DNA of 64,000 nucleotides. It comes from Cupriavidus pampae (GTDB lineage Bacteria > Pseudomonadota > Gammaproteobacteria > Burkholderiales > Burkholderiaceae). The translations under genes and the position numbers were made by a program. This document shows, in pieces, positions 1 through 8,828 of this stretch (positions within the stretch are counted from its first letter, which is position 1; the number at the start of each line of letters is the position of its first letter). The stretch lies in assembly GCF_914271485.1 (NCBI RefSeq), contig NZ_CAJZAG010000003.1, positions 62,001 through 126,000 on the forward strand. Direction: 5' to 3'. The notes under the pieces are model-generated. The model did no database searches and was not told where the DNA came from. It saw nothing but the letters and a program-made list of their open reading frames with translations.

Positions 1-1
1 G

Positions 2-319
2 ACGCTCGTGGTGACGCGCGACGCGCAACCGCTGCGCAATGTCCCGCAGTTTCGCGCGGCATGCATCGCGGTATCACCGGGCGCGTGGCAGGTCTTCACG
101 CGGATCGCCGGCCTCGACGACACACAGCAACGTCGCGTGATTGGCACCACGCTGCTCGCCGATCGCCAGGGCTGGCTGCGCGCACGCGGCGCGCCCGGCG
201 AGGATGCGGAACTGCTGTGCAAGGTTGGCAACGTGGCAGCGAAGCAGGATCTGACGGCGCTGGTACTGGAGATGGACCGCGAGCCGGTGCAATTCGTGAA
301 GGGCGGCTTCGTGCATTGA
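2..319 (+). CDS. 3' end of an unrecognised protein gene (partial)
   Basis: The frame is open from the first bases of the window and ends with TGA at 317-319, so only the last roughly 105 residues are present; the true start lies upstream. The fragment is soluble in character, with no membrane segment or signal. It ends in a hydrophobic/acidic stretch (ALVLEMDREPVQFVKGG) and FVH. I do not recognise the family. It converges on the porin gene, leaving a 26-bp gap. Codon use is GC-rich like its neighbours, which supports a real coding region. Confidence 0.6.
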   Translation, partial: TLVVTRDAQPLRNVPQFRAACIAVSPGAWQVFTRIAGLDDTQQRRVIGTTLLADRQGWLRARGAPGEDAELLCKVGNVAAKQDLTALVLEMDREPVQFVKGGFVH

Positions 320-345
320 GCGCGGGGCTGGCACTCAACCGGCGT

Positions 346-1410
346 TCAGAACCGGTGACGAATGCCCACTGTCACCGCGGTCTGATTCTCGTCCGGCACC
401 GCCGTCCCAATACCCCCGACGCCAAGACTCGAGTTGCCGCGATTGCGCGCGAATGCCACCTTCGTATAAACGTCGGTACGCTTCGAGAACGAGTAGTCCG
501 CGCCCACGATCGCCAGCCACGGATCCTGATTGCCGTGCCGCTGATCGGTGTAGTACACCCCGCCCAGGAGCTGTAGCGCGCCGGTCAGGTTGTAGGTTGC
601 ACCGAGCCAGTAGAGGTTGGTGCGCAAACCCGTCGCCGTCGGACTATCCGCGCCCTGATCCTGCAACCAGCGGTAGCCACCAAACAGCTTGAGCTGCCCG
701 AACGTGTAGTTGGCACCAGCAGCCAGTCGCTTGGCATTGCGCTGGCGCGTGGCCTCGGTGTTGCCCTGGTACTGGTCGTACGCCACGCCCAGTTGCAGAT
801 TGCCGATGTTGTAGCCAAGGCCACCGCCGACATCGCGCGACGTCTCGGGCGAGCCCGGCACCTCGCCGTCATTGTTGCGGCCAAAGCTGTAATAGCCGAT
901 CGCCGTCAGCCCACCGAAGTGCCCGGTGTACTTGACCATATTGTCGGCGCGCCCGTTGAATGCGGCATCCACCGAAACCAGTGAATAGCGCGCGGGCACC
1001 CCGAACGGATCGAACGCGGCGAACATGTCGTAGATCGCGGTCTGCTGGCGCCCCAGCGTAAGCGCGCCATACGGGTTCTGCAGGCCAACATAGGCCATGC
1101 GTCCGAACAGGCGATTGCCCTGCGCCGACAGGCCGTTGTCGAGCGTAAAGCCGCTCTCGAGCGTGAACAATGCCCGCATCCCGCCGCCCAGATCTTCCAC
1201 CCCCCGCAGGCCCCAGCGATTCGACGACATATTGTCCGAGGCGACGCGTACGGCGGTCCCGCCATTGCCGCCCGGTGAATGCGTAACCGCCTCCACGCTG
1301 CCATCGACAATGCCGTAGAGCGTGACACTGCTCGCAGTGGACTGGGCAAACGCGCTTGTTGCGGTGCACATAGCGCACGCGGCTGCGATTGGCAGGACGA
1401 TGGTTTTCAT
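346..1410 (-). CDS. Gram-negative porin (OmpC-like, betaproteobacterial type)
   Basis: Predicted outer-membrane trimeric porin of 354 residues for passive diffusion of small hydrophilic solutes. Visible are a Sec signal peptide of about 23 residues ending TSAFAQ, the typical start of the mature barrel (SSVTLYGIVDGSV), many alternating glycine/aromatic strands, and the C-terminal GIRHRF. The terminal Phe is the BAM recognition residue. The ATG at 1410 was chosen because it directly begins the signal peptide and has a GGGG ribosome-binding stretch upstream; a 14-residue longer frame has no signal logic. It stands alone, in the same direction as the amidase unit. Solute specificity cannot be read from the sequence. 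Confidence 0.93.
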   Translation of the reverse strand: MKTIVLPIAAACAMCTATSAFAQSTASSVTLYGIVDGSVEAVTHSPGGNGGTAVRVASDNMSSNRWGLRGVEDLGGGMRALFTLESGFTLDNGLSAQGNRLFGRMAYVGLQNPYGALTLGRQQTAIYDMFAAFDPFGVPARYSLVSVDAAFNGRADNMVKYTGHFGGLTAIGYYSFGRNNDGEVPGSPETSRDVGGGLGYNIGNLQLGVAYDQYQGNTEATRQRNAKRLAAGANYTFGQLKLFGGYRWLQDQGADSPTATGLRTNLYWLGATYNLTGALQLLGGVYYTDQRHGNQDPWLAIVGADYSFSKRTDVYTKVAFARNRGNSSLGVGGIGTAVPDENQTAVTVGIRHRF

Positions 1411-1626
1411 TATCGTAATCCCCCTGGGCGCGATGCGGATCGGCGGGGACACCGAGCAAGGGCCCCATGCAATTCAAGCAGAATGCGTGGGAAAACGGAA
1501 AAGCTTTCGATAGCCGCGCATGCTGTCGCCAAAATCAGACGCGCGCGCATCGCAACAGGGTGCGATACGCGCGTGCTGTGCACCGGTGAAAAGCAATTCC
1601 CGGGCGTAGCGCCTACACTCTATCGC

Positions 1627-3153
1627 CTACACCGCCGAGGCGTTGGTGCCCTGCCCCACACGCGCATCGAGCACCGGCGGCGCGGTGACGATCGAGGTCA
1701 GCGACGGCTCCACCGGCCCGAGCTTCGCAAGGTCCGGCAGCGGCCGCCGCAGTGCGGGCAGCACGGCAAACGCCTGCTCCATCGCGTGCGCGATACCAAG
1801 CGTTTCGCGATCCTGACGGAAGCCGCCAACGATCTGCAAGCCGAATGGCATGTCCGCATGATCGCGCCCGCACGGCAGCGACAGCGCCGGATGCGTGGTC
1901 AGCGTGACCACGTACGTCGGCGCCAGCCAGCGATAGTAGTTCTCCTGCCGCACGCCGTTGATCGACTCCGCGTAAAGCGAGGTCCACGGGAACGGTGATA
2001 CCGGCGTGGTCGGCGACAGAATCACGTCGTAGTCGCGATACAGCCGTTGGAAACGCTGCAGGATGCGCGTCTGCTCGCTCTGCGCCCAGGCGCTGTCGAC
2101 GAGCGACATGCGCGCGCCCATCTCGTAGTTGGCACGCGTGTTCGGTCCGAGCTTCGACGGATCGCGCTCGTACGCCTCGCGCATGCCCGCGACAAAGCTC
2201 TCCGCGCGCAGTACATCGAAGCACTTGTGCGCGTCGCCGAGGTCGATGCTGACCTCATCGCAACTGCGGAACAGGTGTCGCATCGCCGCGATCTTCTCGC
2301 GGAACACGCGACGGATGTCGTTGTCCACATCGCAGCAACCGAAGTCCTCGGTATAACCCACGCGCAGGCGGCCGAGATCCATCGGCATCGGCGTCAGGAA
2401 CGACATCGGATCCAGTGCATACGTGAGCGGGTCAGAGGCTGACACGCCCGCCGATGCCGCCAGTTGCAGACATGCGTCGGCCACCGTGCGCCCCATCGGC
2501 CCGACCACCGAGATCGGCGTCCAGCCAAGCAGCTTGCGCGAGCTCGGCACGACCCCGGGCGACGGCCGGAAGCCCACCACGCCGCACTTGGCTGCCGGAA
2601 TGCGCAACGAGCCGCCGGTATCCGAGCCCGTGCACACGGGCAACAGATCGGCCGCCAGCGCCGCCGCGGACCCGCCCGACGAGCCGCCCGCGTTCAGGCG
2701 CGGATCGAACGGATTGCCCGTGGCGCCCCACACATCGTTGCGCGAATTCGCGCCGGCACCCATCTCGGGAATATTGGTCTTGCCGGTGACAATCGCACCG
2801 GCCGCGCGCAGCCGCGCCACCAGCACGTTGTCTTCGGCAGGCACGTTGTCGCGATAGAGCGGCGAGCCATACGTCGTCAGCAGGCCGGCGGTCGCTTCCA
2901 GATCCTTCACGCCGAGCGGCAGCCCGTGCAGCAGGCCCAGCGGCGCGCCCGCGAGTACGTCGCGCTCCGCCGCCAGCGCTTCCTCCCGCGCACGGTCGAA
3001 GCACGTTGCCGTCACCGCGTTCAGAAACGGATTCACGGCTTCGATGCGCGCGATGCAGGCATCGAGCAGCTCCACCGGCGAGATCTCCTTGCTGCCGATC
3101 AGGCGGCGCAGTTCGACGGCAGAGCGTGATACCAGGCTGGCATCCGTGGTCAT
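1627..3153 (-). CDS. Amidase signature family hydrolase
   Basis: Predicted cytoplasmic amidase of about 508 residues that hydrolyses a carboxamide to acid plus ammonia. The Lys-cisSer-Ser triad is visible: Lys83 in GLPLGVKD, Ser158 in GGSSGGS and the nucleophile Ser182 in GSDTGGSLRIPA. The ATG at 3153 was chosen because GGAG lies 9 nt before it; an in-frame ATG at 3168 would include this Shine-Dalgarno in the coding region. It is the last gene of a probable three-gene unit (dsdA, Bug receptor, amidase) with gaps under 60 bp. Substrate unknown: the context suggests an amide or N-acylated amino acid, but the family includes GatA-like and aliphatic/aryl amidases. It is not GatA, since no gatC or gatB lies nearby. 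Confidence 0.9.
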   Translation of the reverse strand: MTTDASLVSRSAVELRRLIGSKEISPVELLDACIARIEAVNPFLNAVTATCFDRAREEALAAERDVLAGAPLGLLHGLPLGVKDLEATAGLLTTYGSPLYRDNVPAEDNVLVARLRAAGAIVTGKTNIPEMGAGANSRNDVWGATGNPFDPRLNAGGSSGGSAAALAADLLPVCTGSDTGGSLRIPAAKCGVVGFRPSPGVVPSSRKLLGWTPISVVGPMGRTVADACLQLAASAGVSASDPLTYALDPMSFLTPMPMDLGRLRVGYTEDFGCCDVDNDIRRVFREKIAAMRHLFRSCDEVSIDLGDAHKCFDVLRAESFVAGMREAYERDPSKLGPNTRANYEMGARMSLVDSAWAQSEQTRILQRFQRLYRDYDVILSPTTPVSPFPWTSLYAESINGVRQENYYRWLAPTYVVTLTTHPALSLPCGRDHADMPFGLQIVGGFRQDRETLGIAHAMEQAFAVLPALRRPLPDLAKLGPVEPSLTSIVTAPPVLDARVGQGTNASAV

Positions 3154-3211
3154 GTGGTTTGTCTCCATCAGTGGTTTGCAGGGTCAGTCAGCGGCTATCG
3201 GTCAGCGGCTA

Positions 3212-4216
3212 TCACTCGGCGGTGATATTCGCACGCTGCGCGGTGGCGCGCATCAACGGCAGCTCGCGCGAGATCAGCGCGGACACCGCGGCGCCATCGG
3301 CATACGACGGTTCGAAGCCCGCGTCGAGCAGTTGCTTGCGCATATCGGCATCGGCCATCGATGCGGCCAGCGCGGCTTCGAGCTTCTTCTTCACGTCGGC
3401 GGGCAGACCACGCGGCGCGACCAGCGCGAGCCAGGTGTCCGCGTCGATGCCCGGGAAGCCTGCCTCGGCCACGGTCGGCACATTCGGCAGCAGCTGCGAG
3501 CGCTTCGCGGTCGTCACCGCAATCGCCTTGACCTTGCCCGCGCGCACTTGCGGCACTGCGGCCGCGACGGTATCGATCGTGTACGGGATCTGGCCGCCGA
3601 TCAGATCGGTCATCGCGGGCGCGCTGCCCTTGTATGGCACGTGCAACAGCTTGATACCCGCGAGGTTGAACAACATTTCGCCTGCGAACTGCGCGGTGGT
3701 GCCCGCGCCGAACGTGCCGTACGTGTACTTGCCCGGCGCGGCCTTGGCGGCGGCTACGAGCTGCTTGAGGTCATGCACCGGAACATCTTTGTTCGCCAGC
3801 AGGATCAGACCCGTGCGACCGGTCAGGCCGATCGGCTCGAAGCTCTTCACCGGGTCGTACGGCAACTTCGCATGAATCGCGGGATTCACCGTGAACGTAG
3901 TGCCCGAGCTCAAGAACAACGTGTAGCCATCGGGCGCGGCCTTGGCCGCAAAACCTGCTCCAACAATCGTGCCCGCACCGGGACGGTTGTCGATGACCAC
4001 CGACTGGCCAAGTTTCTCGCTAAGCTTCTTGCCGACCAGGCGGCCGATCACATCGGTCGCGCCACCGGGCGGGAACGGAATCACCAGCTGAATCGGCTTG
4101 GTGGGATACGCCTGTGCCAGCGCAGTGCCCGCCATCAGCGAGGTGCCACAAACAACGGCGCACGCAACAACACGGGCGATCTGGGCAAGGCTGCCCGGCG
4201 TGGGGGTACGAGTCAT
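3212..4216 (-). CDS. Bug-family (TctC-like) periplasmic solute-binding receptor
   Basis: 334 residues. An N-terminal Sec signal peptide (hydrophobic stretch ending GTALAQA) is followed by the Bug hallmark YPTKPIQLVIPFPPGGATD, then NRPGAGTIVGAGFAAKAAPDGYTL, which forms the ligand-carboxylate binding loop in this family. Bug proteins bind carboxylates or small amides in the periplasm, sometimes feeding TctAB transporters. The ATG at 4216 starts the signal peptide; a longer frame to 4342 lacks one. It sits 55 bp after the dsdA-like gene and 58 bp before the amidase gene, all on one strand, so it probably captures the compound those enzymes degrade. The ligand is not predictable. Confidence 0.93.
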   Translation of the reverse strand: MTRTPTPGSLAQIARVVACAVVCGTSLMAGTALAQAYPTKPIQLVIPFPPGGATDVIGRLVGKKLSEKLGQSVVIDNRPGAGTIVGAGFAAKAAPDGYTLFLSSGTTFTVNPAIHAKLPYDPVKSFEPIGLTGRTGLILLANKDVPVHDLKQLVAAAKAAPGKYTYGTFGAGTTAQFAGEMLFNLAGIKLLHVPYKGSAPAMTDLIGGQIPYTIDTVAAAVPQVRAGKVKAIAVTTAKRSQLLPNVPTVAEAGFPGIDADTWLALVAPRGLPADVKKKLEAALAASMADADMRKQLLDAGFEPSYADGAAVSALISRELPLMRATAQRANITAE

Positions 4217-4271
4217 GGTGATTCTCCGCAAGGGTCGTGCAGGTTCTGGAATGTTGCCGGTGATCGATCGC

Positions 4272-5630
4272 TCAACCAGCCGGGGAAATATCGTCGTCGC
4301 CGCGCACTGCGATGGCCGCACCGCGTTCGGCGAACTCCGCATAGGCCTCGGGCGGCACGAACAACCCGCCCGTGGTCCACACGAGATGCGTGGCCTGCGG
4401 CAGTGCAGCGGTCAGGCCGGTCTCCGCGAGCCATGCCTGCCCCGCCGCGCTACGCGTCAGCATGCGCGGGCCGCTGAAGCCGGCGGCCGCGGAAGGTTCG
4501 ATATGCATGCCTTCGCTCACGCGCAGGCGGTGCAGATCGAGGAACAAGGTTTCGTCGGCCACCGTGTAGCCACCCGCGAGAATCGGCGCCATCGCCGCGG
4601 CGGCAAGGTCCGACGCCCGCGGCACCGCGAGACCATCGGCCTCGGTGCGGTTGTCGAGGCCGTAGTCGTACACCGACTTGCCCGGTGCCAGCATCTCCAC
4701 GAAGAAGCATGGGGACTGTGTAGGCTCGGCGAAGAACGCGTACACATGGGGGCCGTAGATCTGCCGCAGACCGAATGCGATACCGGCGGGCGCGCCACCG
4801 ACGCCGCACGGCAGATACACGAACAGCGGATGCGCGGCATCGACGACGATGCCCTCGGCCTCGAACTGGTCGCGCAGATGCAGCGCGGCCGCGCTGTAGC
4901 CGAGCATCAGCGACAGCGAACGCTCGTCATCGACGAAGTAGCAGTACGCGTCCTGTTCCGCCTGGCGACGGCCCGCGGCCACGGCCTCGGCATAGTCTCC
5001 CGCGTGCTCCACCACGTTGACGCCGCGTGCGCGCAGCCGCGTCTTCTTCCATTCCTTGGCATCGGCCGACATATGCACGGTTGCGCGAAAACCCAACGCG
5101 GCCGCCATCACGCCGATGCTCAGACCCAGATTGCCGGTGGAGCCCACAGCCACCTCGTAGCGCGCGAACAGTTCGCGGGCGGGGGCTTGCGCCAGCACCG
5201 TGTAATCGCTCTGGCGCGTCACCAGGCCGTTCTCCAGCGCGAGCGTTTCGGCAAACTCGAGCACTTCATGAATACCGCCACGCGCCTTGATCGAACCGGC
5301 CACCGGCAGGCTGTGGTCGGCCTTGACCCACAGCGCGCCCTGTTCCGGCCCCAGGCCAAGCGCGCGCTGCATCGCGGGCACACGGTGCAAGCCCGACTCG
5401 ATGCGGCCGCCGGTCTCTGCCAGTTCGGGAAACAGCTTCGCCAGCAGCGGCGCAAAGCGCAGGAAGCGATCCTGTGCCGCATTGGAATCAGCTAGACTAA
5501 TGGCACGTCCGTCCACGACGGTCTCGACGCGTGCGGCATCGCTGCGGCCGTCATTGGTCCACAGCAGCGGCCGCGCGGCGCGCAAGTCGTTCAGCAGTGT
5601 TTGTTCTGGCGAAGTTGTCTCGGATGTCAT
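4272..5630 (-). CDS. dsdA: D-serine dehydratase (D-serine ammonia-lyase)
   Basis: Predicted PLP enzyme converting D-serine to pyruvate and ammonia; 452 residues against about 442 in E. coli DsdA. The PLP lysine is visible in AGSIKARGG (about Lys115), with a phosphate-binding glycine cluster ([12 protein letters not shown]) and the family's [12 protein letters not shown]. The ATG at 5630 was preferred over an in-frame TTG at 5660. It is divergent from a LysR-family gene, an arrangement like dsdC/dsdA of enterobacteria, but here a Bug receptor and an amidase follow instead of the permease dsdX. An 11-bp sequence from the regulator's start region recurs near its 5' end (5495-5505). Activity on D-threonine or similar D-hydroxy amino acids is possible. 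Confidence 0.93.
   Translation of the reverse strand: MTSETTSPEQTLLNDLRAARPLLWTNDGRSDAARVETVVDGRAISLADSNAAQDRFLRFAPLLAKLFPELAETGGRIESGLHRVPAMQRALGLGPEQGALWVKADHSLPVAGSIKARGGIHEVLEFAETLALENGLVTRQSDYTVLAQAPARELFARYEVAVGSTGNLGLSIGVMAAALGFRATVHMSADAKEWKKTRLRARGVNVVEHAGDYAEAVAAGRRQAEQDAYCYFVDDERSLSLMLGYSAAALHLRDQFEAEGIVVDAAHPLFVYLPCGVGGAPAGIAFGLRQIYGPHVYAFFAEPTQSPCFFVEMLAPGKSVYDYGLDNRTEADGLAVPRASDLAAAAMAPILAGGYTVADETLFLDLHRLRVSEGMHIEPSAAAGFSGPRMLTRSAAGQAWLAETGLTAALPQATHLVWTTGGLFVPPEAYAEFAERGAAIAVRGDDDISPAG
5495..5505 (+). repeat. Second copy of GACTAATGGCA inside dsdA
   Basis: The same 11 bases occur at 5739-5749, at the LysR start codon. This copy lies about 125 bp inside the dsdA coding region. 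It could be an auxiliary LysR half-site or chance. Confidence 0.4.
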
Positions 5631-5729
5631 AGGTCTTGTTCCGTCGGCCTGCGTCGTCAATCTGGTGTCGCGATGGATCTATTCTTGTCCCGATGGCACG
5701 GGTTCACAAACCATTTGTACTGATCCATG

Positions 5730-5746
5730 CATTAGTCTGACTAATG
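5730..5746. promoter_or_regulatory. 17-bp palindrome covering the LysR start codon; candidate operator
   Basis: CATTAGTC-T-GACTAATG is a perfect inverted repeat with 8-bp arms and a single central base. Its last three bases are the ATG of the LysR gene at 5744. A second small inverted repeat, ACAAA-CCA-TTTGT, lies at 5706-5718. LysR regulators usually bind dyads of the T-N11-A type between divergent genes, so this is a plausible autoregulatory site that would block the regulator's own translation start region. No binding evidence exists here. Confidence 0.5.
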
Positions 5747-6709
5747 GCAAACGTACTTTCTGCCTCATTATTGGGCTGGCTGCGCTGTTTTGAGGCAGCC
5801 GCGCGCCACTGCAACTTCACGCAGGCTGCCGCCGAGCTCTGCGTGACGCAGGGCGCCGTCAGTCAGCAGGTGAAGCAGCTCGAACAATGGCTCGAACGGC
5901 CGCTGTTCCTGCGCACGCCGCGTACGCTTGTGCTGACGCCGGAAGGCGAGCGGCTGCGCTTCGTGCTGCGCGAGTCGTTTCAGGCGATCGAAGGCACGCT
6001 GACGCAACTGCGTCGCCCGCGCGAACGTGGCGCGGTGTCGCTGTCTTGTTCGCCTTCGTTCGCGATGGTGTGGCTAACGCCGCGGCTCGGCCATTTCTTC
6101 CGCCAGCATCCCGACATCGGCCTGCGCGTCTATGGCGAATTTCACGCGCTGGACCCGTCGCGCATGGCACGCGATGGCACCGAAGCCGCGATTCGCTTCG
6201 ATCCCGGCGGCTATCAGGAGCTTGCGGCAACGATGTTCCTCGAGGAATGGCTGCTGCCCGTGGCCAGTCCGGCGTACCTCGCCGCGCATCCCGAGTTGCG
6301 CAGCCCATCGGGCCTGCGCCCCGGCATGCTGCTGCACGACGTGAGCCCGTGGGACGGCGCCGGTGAATTCGACGAATGGCAATGTTGGCTACGCTATGCC
6401 GGCGTCGAACTGGAACAGGCGGGCTACGGCGCCGCCAATCAGGGGCAGCGCTTCAACCTGTCGCAGTTAGCGGTCAATGCGGCGCTGGCCGGCCAGGGCG
6501 TAGCGATGGGCCGCTCCGCACTCGTGCTCGAGGAGATCGCGGCGGGACGTCTGATCGATCTGTTTGGCATCCACGCGCGCAGCAATGCGTCATATCACTT
6601 CGTCAGCACGCACGCGCAGGCCAGCCAGGTGGCCGAGGTGCAGACGTGGCTCGTGCGCGAGGGTGTGGACTTCCACGCCAACCGACGCCGCGTGCTCAAG
6701 ATCGGTTAG
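5744..6709 (+). CDS. LysR-family transcriptional regulator (DsdC/GcvA-like)
   Basis: 321 residues: a winged helix-turn-helix at residues 15-65 (FTQAAAELCVTQGAVSQQVKQLE) followed by a LysR substrate-binding domain. The pattern FEAAARHCNFTQAAAELCVTQ resembles the GcvA/DsdC branch. It is divergent from dsdA (113 bp between start codons), so it probably controls the dsdA-Bug-amidase unit, with D-serine or a related compound as inducer; this is inferred from position only. The start at 5744 lies inside a perfect palindrome and no strong Shine-Dalgarno precedes it, so translation may be weak. It could equally be named dsdC, but orthology cannot be proven from sequence alone. Confidence 0.92.
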   Translation: MANVLSASLLGWLRCFEAAARHCNFTQAAAELCVTQGAVSQQVKQLEQWLERPLFLRTPRTLVLTPEGERLRFVLRESFQAIEGTLTQLRRPRERGAVSLSCSPSFAMVWLTPRLGHFFRQHPDIGLRVYGEFHALDPSRMARDGTEAAIRFDPGGYQELAATMFLEEWLLPVASPAYLAAHPELRSPSGLRPGMLLHDVSPWDGAGEFDEWQCWLRYAGVELEQAGYGAANQGQRFNLSQLAVNAALAGQGVAMGRSALVLEEIAAGRLIDLFGIHARSNASYHFVSTHAQASQVAEVQTWLVREGVDFHANRRRVLKIG

Positions 6710-6954
6710 CGCCGAAGCCATTGTGGTGCGCCGCGCGCACCGCAGTCGGGCGTGGATCGGCCGCCCCCGCGCCATCCCCGCCCCGCCTCTGCGTGTTCCC
6801 ACACCACGACCGCTGGCGCATTTCCCTTGCATTTCAACGACTTCGTATCGATCGCGGCGCTTCGTGCCGCGTTGGTGCACCCCTTGGCACGTCCCTTGCA
6901 AATCTTGGATTCAAGAATGGATATTTCCCTCTCCTAACCTTCAAGGAAGCCTCG

Positions 6955-7965
6955 ATGCCCAAGTCGCCCGTCTCTGCCACCCCCGCTTCCGTCACGCGTC
7001 GTCGCGTGCTCAAGGCCACCGGCGCCGCTGTGGTAACGCTGGCGGCACCGGCCATCGTGCGCGCGCAGGGGGCCACCAAGGTGCGCATTGGCTTCTGGCC
7101 GGTCGCATCGGGGCTGCCGTTTTATGCGGCCATCGAGAAGGGCTACTTCAAGGAAGCGGGTCTTGACGTCGAGCCGCTCAAATTTGCCAGCGCGCAGCAG
7201 GTCATCGAGGCGATTCTGTCAGGCCGCTGCGACGGCAGCGCCAGCGGCACCGCGTCGGCCGCGCTTGCGCTGGGCGAGATCGCGCAGCCGGGCCTGCTCA
7301 AGATTTTCTGCACCAACCCGACCAACGCCAAGTACGTGCTCGAGGAATTTATCGTCGCCAAGGACAGCCCGATCAAGACTGTGGCCGACCTCAAGGGCAA
7401 GCGCGTGGCGTGCGGCCCCGGCGTGCAGAACGTCACGCTGGCCAAGACCATGCTGGAGCGCGCGGGCGCGGGCAAGATGAGCGTGACCGAGTTGCCGATC
7501 GGCCAGCACGTGGCCGCACTCGCATCCGGGCAAATCGATGGCGTCTACACGCTCGAGCCCACTGGCACCGTCGGTCGCCTCAAGGGTCTCACGCGGACGA
7601 TCGAAGCTGGCGTGGTGGCTCGCTACATCCTTGGCGATCCGATGGCGCCGTGGCACGGCGGTTCGGCCAGCCTCACGTCCGAATTCCTGAGCAAGAACAA
7701 GGATGCGGCCACGCGCTATATGACCGCCTATCGGCGTGGCGTGACCCTCGTCAAGCAATCGCCGCAGGAAGCGCGTCCGTACCTCAAGGGCTATACGGCC
7801 ATCGAGGGCGACCTCACCGCCGAAGTGCCGATGTCCGACTACGTGTTCTACGACGAGTTCAAGGCCAGCGACGCGGCCTACTTCCAGAAGTTCTACGATC
7901 TGTTCTCCGAGAAGGGCATCTTCTCGCGCAAGGTCGACGTCAATTCGATGATCTACAAGGGGTAA
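6955..7965 (+). CDS. ABC transporter substrate-binding protein, NMT1/SsuA type
   Basis: 336 residues. The N-terminus carries a Tat-like signal (RRRVLKATGAAVVTLAAPAIVRAQ), followed by KVRIGFWPVASGLPFYAAIEKGYFKEAGL, characteristic of the NMT1/SsuA/TauA clan that binds sulfonates, pyrimidine precursors or aromatic acids. The ATG at 6955 has AAGGAAG just upstream; the frame is open further upstream but that part overlaps the LysR gene. It is the first gene of an operon with a permease (5-bp gap) and an ATPase, followed by a GntR regulator. No sulfonatase or nitrilase lies nearby, so the ligand cannot be assigned. Confidence 0.92.
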   Translation: MPKSPVSATPASVTRRRVLKATGAAVVTLAAPAIVRAQGATKVRIGFWPVASGLPFYAAIEKGYFKEAGLDVEPLKFASAQQVIEAILSGRCDGSASGTASAALALGEIAQPGLLKIFCTNPTNAKYVLEEFIVAKDSPIKTVADLKGKRVACGPGVQNVTLAKTMLERAGAGKMSVTELPIGQHVAALASGQIDGVYTLEPTGTVGRLKGLTRTIEAGVVARYILGDPMAPWHGGSASLTSEFLSKNKDAATRYMTAYRRGVTLVKQSPQEARPYLKGYTAIEGDLTAEVPMSDYVFYDEFKASDAAYFQKFYDLFSEKGIFSRKVDVNSMIYKG

Positions 7966-7970
7966 GGATC

Positions 7971-8825
7971 ATGCGCGAGATCTCGCATACCGATGCACCC
8001 GCCGCGGGCGCTGCTGTCGCGCCCGCGCGCTCGTGGGCGCCACCCGCCTCGCAGGATGCCGCGCCACGGCGCCCGTTCGCCGAGCGGCTGCTCCCGTTCG
8101 TGGGACCGCTCGCGCTGTTCATCGTGTGGGATGTGGTGGTGCGGATGGGCTGGATCAAGGCGATCCTGTTGCCGAGCCCGGTCGACACGCTCATCGCGCT
8201 CGCTACCGGCCTCGCCGGCGGCGCGTTGCTCACCGACTTCCTCGTCACGGTCTCGCGCACGCTGCAGGCGTTTGCCATCGCCGCGGTCATCGGCATGCCG
8301 CTCGGCGTACTGCTCGGCAGCAACGAGCGCGCGTATCGCAGCGTCGAGTTCCTGATCGACCTCTTCCGCTCGACGCCCTCCTCCGCACTGATTCCGCTGT
8401 TCCTGCTGATCTTCGGCGTGACCGATATCAACAAGATCGCCATCGCCGCATTCGGCGCGGTGCTGATCGTGGTGTTCAACAGCGCGTACGGCGTCATCAA
8501 CGCGCGCAAGCAACGCGTGATGGCCGCGCGCGTAATGGGGGCTTCGCGCTGGCGCATCTTCCGCGATGTGCTGATCTGGGAAAGCCTGCAGCCAAGTTTC
8601 GTGGGCCTGCGTTCCGCGGTGTCGATGGCGCTGGTCATCGTGATCGTCGCGGAGATGTTCATCGGCTCCGAGAACGGCCTCGGCCACGCGATCATCGACG
8701 CGCAGCAGGTGCTCAACGTCAAGACCATGTACGCGGCCATTCTCGCGGCCGGTGCGCTGGGCTACGTCCTCAACATCGCGTTCATGCTGATCGAACGACG
8801 CATCGTCCACTGGAGCGGAAGATAA
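7971..8825 (+). CDS. ABC transporter permease (SsuC/TauC family)
   Basis: 284 residues with about six transmembrane segments. The cytoplasmic EAA-type coupling loop is visible as VMAARVMGASRWRIFRDVLI, the contact with the ATPase. A soluble, proline/alanine-rich N-terminal tail of about 40 residues precedes the first membrane span. The ATG at 7971 has GGGGTAAGG upstream, 5 bp after the binding-protein gene; the frame open upstream of it is antisense-free overlap with the previous gene and was discarded. It should form a homodimeric channel in the inner membrane for the binding protein's ligand. Confidence 0.92.
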   Translation: MREISHTDAPAAGAAVAPARSWAPPASQDAAPRRPFAERLLPFVGPLALFIVWDVVVRMGWIKAILLPSPVDTLIALATGLAGGALLTDFLVTVSRTLQAFAIAAVIGMPLGVLLGSNERAYRSVEFLIDLFRSTPSSALIPLFLLIFGVTDINKIAIAAFGAVLIVVFNSAYGVINARKQRVMAARVMGASRWRIFRDVLIWESLQPSFVGLRSAVSMALVIVIVAEMFIGSENGLGHAIIDAQQVLNVKTMYAAILAAGALGYVLNIAFMLIERRIVHWSGR

Positions 8826-8828
8826 ATC

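Noticed and set aside
1606-1632. Short hairpin GTAG-CGC-CTAC and a 9-bp direct repeat CGCCTACAC at the amidase 3' end
   Set aside because: Arms are too short and no T run follows; partly inside the last codons of the amidase gene, so likely chance.
6904-6915. CTTG-GATT-CAAG in the gap before the ABC importer
   Set aside because: Four-base arms are common by chance; the rest of the 245-bp gap shows no other structure I can support.
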